This document shows positions 1-11,039 of a stretch of DNA of 64,000 bases, piece after piece. The translations under genes were made by a program, and so were the position numbers. Within the stretch, counting starts at the first letter, position 1. The number at the start of each line of letters is the position of its first letter. Source of the stretch: Ctenosaura bakeri (Eukaryota; Chordata; Lepidosauria; Squamata; Iguanidae); contig CAOLHI010000255.1 of NCBI GenBank assembly GCA_948474755.1, forward strand, positions 1 to 64,000. Reading direction: 5' to 3'. The notes below the pieces were generated by a model. That model had not been told where the DNA came from, made no database searches, and was given only the letters and a program-made list of their open reading frames with translations.

Positions 1-922
1 TGATCTGTCCTTCCTTCCATACATACTTCTTTTTCTTTTCACCCCCTCCTTGAATTGCTACACAGCCAAACTGGCTTTGGCAGATGTTTTCCAGTTTTCT
101 TTTTTCCTGGGATTGTTTGTGATGGTGCATTTTGCAACAAGTCTTCAAGAACTCCCACCCTTGCTTGTTGTCTTTTTTTTTTAGCATATCTACTCATAGG
201 ATTCTACCCAGTAATTCCATGAACTTGTTAAAATTAGCTTTCCTGAAATCCAAGATCTGTGTTTCACTATGTTCTTCTATGTTGTCTTCCATGTTGTCCC
301 ACAATCCTAAATTCTATCATTAGATGCACACTATTTTCTGGCAAGAAGACAAACACTGTACATACTCTGTAGCAGCCAATTATGGATCCTTCTGCCTTCC
401 TATCTGCAGTTATCTCCCCTTGCTCCCTTCTCTACAGAGTTGCATTGCTTCTTGGTTTTTCCCCTATTCCTTGGAACTTTCTTTTATGGCAGCTCAGTCA
501 CTCCCATGACATTCAGCAGCATCAACCCAGTTGCTCCAGGGCTGCCCCAGTATCAGCTCTAGGCTAGGCAGCGATCTGTACTCCCCAACAGTCACCACTG
601 CTACACTGGCCTTGTTATATCTGGGAAGAGCAGCTTCTTTGCAAAAGTGAAAGGATTCAGGGCAAGGGGAGAAGGTAAATAAAAAGGTAGTTGACCCTGA
701 CTGTTGAGTCTGTAAATTAGTCACCAGCCTCCTAACATCATGCTCACCTGCCCTGAATTCTCTCTTTTCCTCTCTCCCTCTGTGCTACTTACCACCTTGT
801 CACCATGAAAACTTCTTCCCCATTGCAAATGTATGCTTCAGCTCAAGGCCAAAGATTTCTAGGCCAGTCTATTAACTCAAAGACATGTAGCAACAGCCAG
901 CTGTGCTTGATGGGATTCACTC
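1..922. other. Unassigned AT-rich intronic sequence
   Basis: T-rich and A-rich runs are present, and the short open frames here are not protein-like. No repeat family, exon or RNA gene is recognised. Confidence 0.5.
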
Positions 923-993
923 AAAAAAAATAAAAAAAAAATAACATAAAATAAAATAACATAAAATAAAATAACATAAAATAAAATAAAATA
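923..993. repeat. A-rich tandem repeat (AAAATAACAT-type units)
   Basis: Direct reading shows ATAAAATAAA and ATAACATAAA units repeated about six times after an A8 run. It could be a minisatellite grown from an old poly(A) tail. Confidence 0.9.
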
Positions 994-1114
994 GGAGACA
1001 GGGCACCCCAGTTAAGCAAGGGCTAATTTTTTTTGTGTTGTGGTCTGAGTTTTAGCTTTCTTGGTAACTCTCCTTCATCTTTCCCCAATGTCAGCAGGAG
1101 CTGCTAGTAACTAA

Positions 1115-1316
1115 TGCCATATCCGCACTCGACTGTTATAGTGCTGTTATTCCACTTTCAACATCCTGTGGAATTCTGGGGTTTGTAGTTTATTGAGGCC
1201 AAAGAGCTCTCTGGGTGAGAATTCTAAATGTCCCTCCCTAAACTGCAAACCCCAGGATTCCATAGGATGTTGAAAGTGGAATAACAGCACTATAATAGTT
1301 GAGCGCAGAAATGGCC
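1115..1316. mobile_element. Palindromic GGCC-terminus MITE, copy 1
   Basis: The two halves are inverted copies of each other. The left half runs GCACTCGACTGTTATAGTGC then TTTCAACATCCTG, and the right half contains its reverse complement, ending CAGAAATGGCC. The termini are (T)GCC and GGCC with TAA on both sides, which fits a 3-bp target-site duplication of the PIF/Harbinger type. There is no coding capacity. Copies with the same arms lie at 41287-41487 and 59564-59766. The superfamily assignment is an inference from termini and duplication length. Confidence 0.8.
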
Positions 1317-1319
1317 TAA

Positions 1320-1920
1320 CCGACCAAGCTGGTCTCCTACAGTTATCTGCAGGAAAGAAACAGGAAATGTATACAACTGACCCTTGTGTGCACTTGTCTT
1401 GTACTAATCTTGCTTTCTTTTCCTGAACATCCTTTCAATTTCACTTGACTGCTCAGGTCATGATAAAAAGAAAAGAAACAAAAAGAAAAAAAGATCAGCT
1501 TCAAATTTTACTCTCTGATTTTTGTTTGCCTTTTTTCAATAAATTGCCTTTCTTCATTACAGGAAACATTTATTACATTTAAAAAAACTATTTTGCACAT
1601 CTTTTGGATTTTGAACTCATGTAGTGCACCTCTTTGTAGCTTGTGGCTTCTAATTTTGCCTCTTTATTTAAGAAGCTATAGTCAGTAACACTGGCTAGTC
1701 AGATATCCTTAGGAAGCATAAAAGGAGAGACTTATGGTGTTAACTATTTTGTTTGACACTAACATATGACAGTTAGAGGTATCCAACAGTTGAATTCTGA
1801 ATCTGTTGTCAGCATCTGACAACTGGAGATATCCTACAGCTGAACTCTGAACCTAAACTTTGCTTTAAAGCCATTGGGGACATATTTTCCATGTATACCT
1901 TTGGTTTTAAACCCCTTTGC
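1320..1920. other. Unassigned intronic sequence
   Basis: AT-rich with short A-rich and T-rich runs. Near-repeats such as ACAGTTAGAGGTATCCAACA and the related text about 60 bp later suggest an old local duplication around 1765-1860. No gene is seen. Confidence 0.4.
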
Positions 1921-1924
1921 CATT

Positions 1925-2335
1925 ATTGAAAAACTGGAGGGGGATGACAGAGGTGGGCAGTAAACATCATGAGGACCTTGACACCAAGTGCTACAAGGAA
2001 AGGTCAAAATTGAGTTTGTTCAGTCCAGAGAACAAAATGTTAAGAGGTGATACAACAGCCATCTTAAAATAAACGAGATGCCATTTAAATGATGGAGCAC
2101 CTTATTTCGTTTTGGTGCTGGTGAAGGGGCAAAGCCAACAACTCCAAATCACAAGATGAAAGGATTTCTGCTAAACACTAGGAAGAGTTTCCTGATTGTA
2201 CATGCTGGAACTAGAAGACCCCCTATCGTATGAGACTTCCTATTTCAGGAATGCTGTAGTATGAAGCTTCCTGTTCAACAGGAGGTTGGACTATAAGTGC
2301 TTTATAGTTCTTTCCAAGTCTATGATTTTCTGATG
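1925..2335 (+). mobile_element. Old CR1-like LINE 3' end
   Basis: The order of features matches CR1 3' ends: a segment like GTTCAGTCCAGAGAAC, then a passage like CTAGGAAGAGTTTCCTGA, then GGTTGGACTATAAG and a terminal TTCCAAGTCTATGATTTTCTGATG, the decayed form of the ATTCTATGATTCTATG tail. It is heavily diverged with no open frame, and resembles the younger copy at 4376-4640. Confidence 0.6.
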
Positions 2336-2339
2336 AAAA

Positions 2340-4290
2340 TAAAACCTAAACATTTCCCAAGAAACTGATATGAAGCCAGTTCAGGCTTTTTCACATAATG
2401 CATAAATAACATATTACCTCCTAAAAGGGAATATAAGGTACAACTATGGAAGGTTTGTTTACTTCACTGCCACTAGTTTATTACTAATTAGTTTATACGG
2501 AAAGCAAAAAGAAACCATTATGTTGTATAGGTTATTTTTTTTTCTCTTTTCTTTTCTTTTCTTTCTTTCTTCTTTTTAGGCTAATGGGTGAAGATACTGA
2601 TCACTATCTTTTTGGTTAAACAGGTGTTATTTTCAACTGTATTACCATGATACTTTCCAAATGTGTGCTAAATCTACTGAATTAAATTTTTAGCCACAGC
2701 ACACTGACTGGAAGGAAGGATGGAAATCACTTTTGCTGCAGTTATGGCAGTCACTCGATGAGAAAACACTTTCCAAAATGCATCCAAATATCAAAGAACG
2801 TGATGTATACAACACAAGCTATTGTTAAGAACTTTATTTCCTCAACCGGATTATGAGCAATGGTTGTCAAGTATTGTTCTATATGACGTCAAATTCACTG
2901 AAAGCCCCAAGACCGCACAGTAGCTGACCGTGAAAATTGTTTTCTACCAGCAAGATTCCTCAGGGGTGTGGATGCCTGTCTACTCAGGGAACACTCACAC
3001 TCACACACACAGAGAGAGAGAAGGCTGTAGACTGTAAATAAAAAAAATGGTCTGGATCCAGGATTGGAATTGAATTCCAAATTTTCTGTGCCTCCTGACT
3101 CATAAGGGGGAGGAAAAGGGTCTGGGAGGACAAGATACTACTGCACTGCTGAATCAAGGCCTTGTTTAGGAGATCCTTTAGAGTGAAATATAACAGGGGT
3201 GAAAAAGGAAAGCAAAACAAAACACCTGTTTCAAAATGCTGGGCATCTGAATAGTAAAATGTGAAGTAATGCTTAAAAACTTGGTGTCACAAATATGTGT
3301 TTAAAAAAAACAAATGAAAGATGAAAAATGAATGGAAAAGATGGGCCCCTAGAAAAGAAGGATATAAGAAGTACAGAAAATAACATTTCATACTAGAAAC
3401 AGAGGATAACAGTTCTTAGACAGTATTTCTTCTGTTAGGAATGTAACATCAGAGGGGCGATTACACACTTCATATTTTACTTTAGTTAAATCTTGTCATA
3501 GACCAGTATACCATCTGTGAAGATATATCTAATACTTCTAAGCCTTTTCTCCCATTACTAATATGCTGGGCACAGTTTCTTAATTAAAGATCAGAAACAA
3601 AACAGATGCACAATGGAAGGTGTTTAGAATGCAAACCTACCCACTCAACAGGTGCACTGGCTTTATCCACTTCTCCAACAATTGTGGTAGAATGAGGGTG
3701 AATAATTCCAAGCACATCAAAATGGGTGGGGAGAAATCAAAATCAGAAAACATATGCACTATTATTTGTGATTTTTATTGAGTTCTGGGAGAAGTGTTGC
3801 CCTCCAGATGTTAGACTGGAACTTGCAATAACCATAGGCTGCATAGCTGATGGTGAGGGATGACAAGAGTTCTAGTCCAGAAACATCTAGATGACCATAG
3901 AGCACATATGCCTATTCTAGCCTCACTTGTAAGTGTTGGGGGTTAGAGTTTCCCAGGGTGCTTGCCCTTTGGGGGAAATTCTATGAAAGTTAAAGCTGTA
4001 AGGAATCAGCCTTCTTTTAAGTAGAGCTGCAGAAAAAACATGTCCCAATCTCTGTATGTCTTCCCTGAACTGGAGGCTGACTTGAAAGGAAAAACAAGGC
4101 AGGCAGCATCAGGTTCTAAACCTAAAAGATTTACTAATAAACTTTATAATTACATATCCATTATAGAAACTAGATCCTAACTAACTAACAAAAGGATTTT
4201 GGAAGATGATACCTTCCTTTTAAATTCACCAACTTCTTTGGTGAAGAGCCTAGCATAGAGAGAGAAGTTACTAGAAGCAAGATTGCTAAA
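2340..4290. other. Mostly unassigned intronic sequence with simple repeats
   Basis: It contains a CTTTT/CTTT-rich run at about 2540-2577 and a (CA)n/(GA)n patch at about 2991-3022. A decayed segment at about 3784-3900 shares the GCCCTCCAGATGTT and AGTTCTAGTCCAGAAACATC motifs of a dispersed palindromic repeat also seen near 18190, 35860, 40750 and 62740. No coding signal. Confidence 0.5.
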
Positions 4291-4310
4291 GAGAGCGGGA
4301 GGAAGGAAGG

Positions 4311-4342
<32 letters not shown>
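4291..4342. repeat. (GA)n/(GGAA)n purine-rich microsatellite
   Basis: GGAAGGAAGGGAGG leads into an uninterrupted GA run of about 14 units. Confidence 0.95.
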
Positions 4343-4346
<4 letters not shown>

Positions 4347-4375
4347 CTTCTAAGTATGATCAGTACCTGACACCA

Positions 4376-4642
4376 GAATGGATTCAAGCTACAGGAAAGG
4401 AGATTCCACCTGAACCTTAGGAAGAACTTTCTGAGGATCAGAGCTATCTGGTAGTGGAATATGCTGCCTCAGAGTGTGGTGGAGTCTCCTTCTTTGGAGG
4501 TTTTTAAACAGAGGTTGGATGGCCATCTGTCAAAGGGAGTGCTTTGATGGGTGTTCCTGCATAGCAGGGGGTTGGGCTCAATGGCCCCTGTGGTCTCTTC
4601 CAACTCTACGATTCTATAATTCTATGATTGTATGAATGTATC
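4376..4642 (+). mobile_element. CR1 LINE 3' end
   Basis: It carries the hallmark CR1 tail: GGTTGGATGGCCATCTGTCA, a GGGTTGGGCTCAATGGCC block, CTTCCAACTCTACGATTC and a terminal array of ATTCTATGATTG-type octamers. Only 3' untranslated sequence remains, as is usual for 5'-truncated CR1. A minus-strand relative is at 30118-30545. Confidence 0.9.
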
Positions 4643-7600
4643 CTGGGTCACATGGTCTGGATACCACAGCCAATCATTTTAAATAACACAGAACAAAAGT
4701 TAACTCTATACTAACTAAGCTCCATTTGTCTTAGAACAAGAGGGTAGGGAGAGAGAATGCTAACATTTTCCAACAATAAGAATTTCAGATACTTTTGCCT
4801 GAGTTAAAATGAATCCCTGAAGCTTTAGAATAAAGTCTTTTTGCTGATGATGCTCTTCTTCCCTCAATGAATCTCACTTTCTCTCTCCTATAAGTTTTAT
4901 AATTCACTAGGAAAATTTCCTGGTATTGTCTGGGTTGGAACTGATGATTTCACTTGAATAGTTTATTATTACTTTAAATTACAGTATGGAAGATGTAACA
5001 GAAAACATCCTTCAAATAAAGATCTGATTTTGAAACATGTAATCAAGGTTTATGCCATAATGGGAAGATCTAACCTCATCAGGAATGACAGCTCCGGTGT
5101 AAGGCCTTCTTTGCTACAGCAACCATGGTTGTTTGTTTAATAAAGTGGTCTGTTTAATAAAGCAGGACATCAAACACAATCACACAGTACCACTCATTTG
5201 TCCCTTTGTTTGTTTACATTTTCATTCATTCATTCTTCTTTGACTTACACATCAGTGGATCTCACTGGTTGGGCTACTGGTAGAATAAAACCAAACAAGG
5301 TCTTCTTCTCATCAGAAGACTGATGCTGTGGCTCTCTACCTGCCCTCCTGTCTACCCTTGACAAATGCAGACCTGCCTTCTGTCCACTAACCAATATGCT
5401 GCTTTTGATATTTTGGTGCAGTTCTTCCACAAAGGTCAATATCCTATAACATTTAGCATAAAATAAATATACCCCAACTAGAGCCCACACCTTAAGTTTA
5501 TACACTCTGCAATGGCTGAATAGATCCCCACCAACAACTTAAAATGTGAAAAAGGGTTGGGTTTCTCATCTGGGAAAGTCCAAACACGTTAACGTTAGCA
5601 CACTGACACAACTGGATTCCAGCAGAGGAATCAAAACAGGTATAAATAAAAAGAGAGAAAGAGCATTTCAAACCTTATGCAAAGACTATGTATATGCAAG
5701 AGAAACTAGTTTCAAGCAACTACTCTTTTAATGTCAAAGAAAATTACTGAAAGCAATCTGCACAGATGCAAGGGGAAACCCTATTACTATCAAATGAACA
5801 GCAAGATTTCTATTTACAGTGAACTTCATGGATGAAAAATTCCCTGAGATAGGATTTGATGGAAGTCCTACCTGGCAAGTAATTGCAGCAACTGCTAAGT
5901 ATATTTTAGAACGGCTATATACTTCATAATGACCTAGTGAATGACAAGATATTTAATATATATATACTTGTCCTGTTTCAGTGTTTTATTACAGAAATCA
6001 GGTTTATAAATAGTGACTCACCTAACTATCAACAGCAAGTAGAAATTGTAGGAATTCCAAAAACTAGCTAACATAGACCTGTTTGGGCAGAAGGGATAGG
6101 ATATTTCTTGCTAAATATTTTTTTGGGACTTCTAAACAATGCCACGATGAGGTCCCTGACTTATGCCTCCTAATCATAGCTTATTCAGAATCAGGTGGCT
6201 CAGAGATTTTTCAAAAGCAAGGTCAATGTGCTCATATGCTTTAAGTAGGGGATTCTGAAAATAAGCTCAACATATGCACATACACATTTCACCTACAAAG
6301 ATGCGGGAGATGCATCCATGCATCCTAGTATTAAATCAATGGAGAAGCCTTTACTAGAGGAGAAAATCATCCCAGTGCCCACCCTCACAAACAGTTCTTG
6401 GACTGATGCAGAATGGCTTAGGTGGCAATGCACCACAAAGCACAAGCACATAAGCCATAACACTGTCACTGACTGTGTTTGTCCTTAATCAACAAGATCT
6501 CCCAATTGCAGGAAGTGGAAGAAGATAGTAAGAATATACTAGACAAGAATTTTGTATATCATTATGAAATATATATAAATGTCCTTGAAATCCAAGGAAT
6601 TTGGGTTTTTCCGTAAGTAATCAAACAGGGTTTTATGATTTTAAGTACAATCTACAAAATTTAAATAAGCACTCTCCTTGCTCCATTATATTTCATGAAT
6701 TATTTATTTAATCCCCCCTTAAAAAGCAAAAGCAAAAGAAAAAAACATAAGCAATCATAAAAGAATTGTTTAATTGTCAAAATAGAAATATAGGGCAAAA
6801 GCGTGGCTAAGGAAGGGTAAAGCTGCATGTTTGGAAGCTGATATTAAACTGTGTTCCCTCCCCCCAAAATGTATTAATAAGGACACTGAGCACAGACATG
6901 AGGGAGGAAAAAATCACAGGAAGAGGCCATCACCTGGCTGGAAAGAAAGATTGGTTCATCAGAATACAGCAGTCTCCTCCCAGTTCCTTTTAAATGTATT
7001 TTTAAAAGTTGCATGAAAAAAAAATCCAATGAATTGAAATACTGGAGTGCTGAAGTAGGAAAAAAATGATTACAGATCATAAAGTGCATTCAATCAGGCA
7101 TTCTATGGTACAGCAATCTGAAGATGTAGTTATTCAAACAGAAACTTAACATTAGCACTAGGAAGAAAGCAAAATACTCTGGAAACAATTTGCTACCAAC
7201 AGGTAAAGTGAGATTCTACTCTGTTTTGGTGAATGTGAATTTAGCACCAGATCATTCTGAATGACTTTACAGAAAGGTTGAGCAGCCATCTTTTTGTGCT
7301 TGACAGGAGAAAGTTGTGATACTTGCCAGCAAATCCTAATTTCTCAAGTAAAAATGTACAACAAATAAACATACAAACACAGTTATGAAACAGAGGTATG
7401 GAAGTAAGCCAGTATATTTGTGCCAGTGCTTATTTTTTGTCAGAAGATATGGGTGCAATAAACTCCTGACCTTCAAGAAAGAAATTTGGACAGTGCTCGG
7501 AGTTTGTGGTTTGCTGGAGTATGGGGAACTTGTAGGCCATGCTGGATCTGCAAGTCCAGTGGGGATCCCCAACAAAAGGCTACATATGGCCCACACAATT

Positions 7601-9200
7601 TCCTCCCCTCACACAAGAGAGCAGTAAAATATGGGGCCATGAAACTGGATTGGGAGATATGTTGTACATCTGTAACTCTGATTTGTTTCCTGGGCAAATT
7701 CCCTCAACTCACTTTTTCTCTGCTGCAGCCCCCCTCCCCCAATATGGACATTTCCTGCCAGGGGGAGAGCAAGGGAGCAGCAGAGGAGTGTCCAGCTATT
7801 TCTGATATATATCCGGATGCACAGCAATGACATAATCCTGAATGGCCCCTGAAAGATCCTTAGGTAATCCCTGAGGGAAACCTTTTGCTGGGTGTCCAGT
7901 TATAGGGAAATAGCTGGATATTTCCCTGCCATTAACCCCACTCTCCACAAGCAATGTAATGGCCATGTTGGGGGGCTCCAGCAAAGCAAAGGTGGATTTG
8001 GGGAGAATTTTGGTTTTTCACTCCCATACAGAATTTTGACCTCTTCAATGACAAAAAATGAGCTATGATGGCACAATTTGGACTTATGCCATCGTAACTC
8101 ACTACCACGATGCCAGCCATGGTATTCTAGCACTGTACAAAATTAGCATTTCATTTCTAATAAATCAGCTGTTTTTATTGCATTGCATAAAATCTCATGG
8201 AAAATACAACAAATTAGAACACAACAAGGCAGAGGGAGAGGGAGATGAATTGTTGTTTCCTTCTTGTTGATTTCTAGGGTCTAAAACTCTCCAAAACATA
8301 CTACCTTGCTACACCCATGGTTTCATGTTCATGTACATATGAATTTATAAGGTAATGGCCAGTAAATGCTAAGTGCTCTATTTCCATTCAAATTTGTTTA
8401 CAGAACAAGCCTGTCCAAAGAAGATAGCAAATGATGCCATGGACAATTAATACAGGGTTCACAGTAGTGACCTTTTTTCTTCATATTGCACAGACTTGTC
8501 TTTCCAATTCATCATTATCTTATCATCTCCAGAAGTAAACAAAACATTGGTTGACCACTTTCCCAACCATCAAATTGTTTCCAGACATATGAAACATCGT
8601 AATACAGAACATTGCTGAAATGGGGGGTGGGGGAACAAGATGCCAGAAGATGACAAAACAAACCTCTTTTATATTCACAACAGAGAGAAGAAACTAATTT
8701 AAAGTTATCATTCTCCTTACCATCCATTCTCCTCAATTTCCCTGCCCTTGCTCTAGTAAAAAAAAAGAAGAAGCCCTTCATCTAAAGTTTCTTACAGAGC
8801 TTTAGAAACGCAGATGGGGTAAAAGGGAACTTCAAAGGATTTCTAGGAGCCCAACTAGCTGTTTACATGAGCTTAATAAGACTTTTTAAAATTGTTCAGT
8901 AGTAAATGAAGCAATATTTTCCACTTTTTTTCCTTTGACAAATAGCAAAATAAAGACAAGAGATACACAAACACCACATTCTGGTTCTAGCAGCTTGCTC
9001 CTCTTAGATCTCTGAAGAAGCATTTCATTTATCTTGACCCATTGCAATAAGTTATTTGAAACATCTAAGCAAATGTTCAATGTACACAATATAGCTAGTC
9101 CACCATTACTTTAAATGGAGAGGTTTAGACAAGGGCAGAGAAAACCTTGGGCTTCTTAATAAAAAGTAATGAGAATGGTGAGATAAGGTAAGATGATTCT
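4643..9200. other. Long unassigned intronic stretch
   Basis: AT-rich with A-runs (for example near 6721-6745). At 7740-7930 a GTCCAGCTATTTC motif recurs in inverted form as GGAAATAGCTGGATA, so a decayed palindromic element is possible but its boundaries are unclear. Overlapping open frames around 7385-8130 occur on both strands and look like chance. No exon is recognised. Confidence 0.45.
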
Positions 9201-9214
9201 TAGAGATTCCTAGA

Positions 9215-10556
9215 GATGTTTCCAGCAATTATCCATGCTTTAGTAACACCCATACGAGATTATTGTGCATGGAGTTGACTTTGAAAAATGCATAGCAATT
9301 GCAAATATCATAACATGCAATAGCTATATCAGAGGAGCTGATTTCCACATCAGTAGACATCATTAACTGCCAATTTGTTGAATGGATCTGTCAAAATAAA
9401 AGGGTAGAAGGGGCAAGGTAGCAAATATTTAATGAATATTAGAAGAGGCTTTTGCCAAATGATTATAGAGACAATACAGGTTCCTTATTATGATCTCTGC
9501 TGTTTCCAGAGACAATTCAAAGTGCTTGTTTTATGCTGTATAATTAGCTTGTTTTATGCTCTACAGCCATATACAACTTGGGTACAGCCTATCTGAAGAA
9601 CCATGCCTTCCTATAAAACTTACCTGGATTTTAAGATTTCCAGTGAAGGCTTTCTCTCAATCCCACTATTCTCATGTACATATTTGGTAAAGGATATTTG
9701 ATAAAGACATACTACTCCAGTGTTATGGAATTCCCTTCCAAGAAATGTTAGGGTGGCCCTCTCCCATAGGCCCTTTCTGCACGAGGCGAATGAATCGCTC
9801 TGTGCCGTTACTTACCGGCTCTTCTTGGGTCCGAAGTAATGCAGACTGTCCCTTGAGCCCTTTCGCAGGGCTCCTCCATTGGTGCAGGGCGAACCGGAGC
9901 AGTGCGAGGTTTGTAGATCTGCACTGCTCCGGCTCAAAATGGCGGCTTCCGGTGTCTTCATGGGAGTGGACCAACTGCTGAGGCTGGCCACACCCACAGC
10001 CCACCCTCCGCTGATTGCAGGTTCACATTGGTGCGAGCCTGCGCATCTGCACAGGTAAGTAGGAACGCAATGGCACATTCCAGAAAATGTAAAGACCTGA
10101 TTTTTTTGGTCTTTACCTAGCGCGGGGGAGGACCACTTGGGGGCGGATTGGATTGGACTGAGGTGTGGAACTAAGGTAAATAGTCCGCACCTAGTCTGAT
10201 CCAAGGTGTGGACGACCTCCGTGCCAGGACACCTTGGCCCGTTTTAACTGCCTTGTGCGGAAAGGGCCATAGTTCTTCTTCCAGCAGGCAATGACCTAAG
10301 GCATGCTTTTGATAACTGTCTAGTTACTGAGAAAGACACTTTTAATGGGAGAGGGGATGTCCTATTTATTCTTCTTTCCCTTGTGAGGTGCCTTTATATT
10401 GCTTTTAATATGGATGGTTTTAATATGCTAAAATGTTTAAGTGCACTTTAAAGTTTTAACTTACTGTGATTTTACTCGTATCTTGTTTTTAGTTGCTTTA
10501 TGAGTGACATGGGCTCCCACCATAGAGAGAAAGTCAGGGTAGAAATTAAATAATTA
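9215..10556 (+). mobile_element. L2-type LINE relic, split by a MITE
   Basis: The left part encodes MFPAIIHALVTPIRDYC, matching the L2 motif usually written near LVTSRLDYCNALY. Further on, an LWNSLPRNVR-like passage fits the LWN.LP motif near the end of L2 ORF2. The reading is interrupted at 9769-10268 by an inserted MITE and resumes to an L2-like 3' end (AGAGAGAAAGTCAGGGTAGA then AAATAATTAA at 10526-10556). Many stops and deletions show it is long dead. Confidence 0.75.
9769..10268. mobile_element. GGCCCTTT-terminus MITE inserted into L2
   Basis: The terminal inverted repeats read GGCCCTTTCTGCAC at the left and GTGCGGAAAGGGCC at the right, with ATA directly flanking both ends (3-bp duplication). 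The 500-bp interior is markedly more GC-rich than its surroundings and has only chance open frames. The 3-bp duplication and G-rich termini suggest a PIF/Harbinger-like non-autonomous element. Relatives lie at 18961, 37314, 39749 and 41946. Confidence 0.85.
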
Positions 10557-10788
10557 AGTCAACAAACTCCTGAATGGACATTGCAGAAGGTTACTGGCCA
10601 TAGAGAAAGGCATTGTGGATAACACAGTTAAATATTAAATGCTATGTAGCATCTTTAATTTAAATCTGTTTCCAGCTGCTTGTCTAAAAGCAGTAGTAGT
10701 AGTGAGTGTTCCCACTTGATCCCATTTAATTTTGCAAACCATTATCAATAACAGGAACATCCATGTCCCACTAAGAAGTTTACACGTA
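10557..10788. other. Short unassigned intronic gap
   Basis: AT-rich, with an AGTAGTAGTAGTG micro-run near 10692. Nothing else is seen. Confidence 0.4.
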
Positions 10789-11037
10789 CAGTAGAGTCCT
10801 GGTTATCCGACCTAAACCGGCGGGCGCAGGGTCGGATAACTGAAATGTCGGATGACACGGAGCCCCGTGGTGGGCGCCATTTTGGGGGCGTGTCAGGGGC
10901 ATGTCGGGGCGGGCCTGGGGCGTGTCAGGGCGTGTCTGGGGACACGGAAATGCCTGCAGCCACGTCCCCAGGCAGCCGCGACGTCGGTTAATCTAGAGCG
11001 TTGGATAACCGCAGGTCGGATAACCGGGACTCTACTA
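10789..11037. mobile_element. Mariner/Tigger-like non-autonomous DNA transposon
   Basis: The left terminus CAGTAGAGTCCTGGTTATCC is mirrored by GGATAACCGGGACTCTACT(A) at the right. TA flanks both ends, the target duplication of Tc1/mariner elements. The TTATCCG core is typical of pogo/Tigger termini. The interior is CpG-rich and strongly G-rich, unlike the host intron, and carries no transposase. Confidence 0.8.
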
Positions 11038-11039
11038 TA

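Noticed and set aside
9812..10204. 130-codon minus-strand frame
   Set aside because: It is contained within a non-autonomous MITE.
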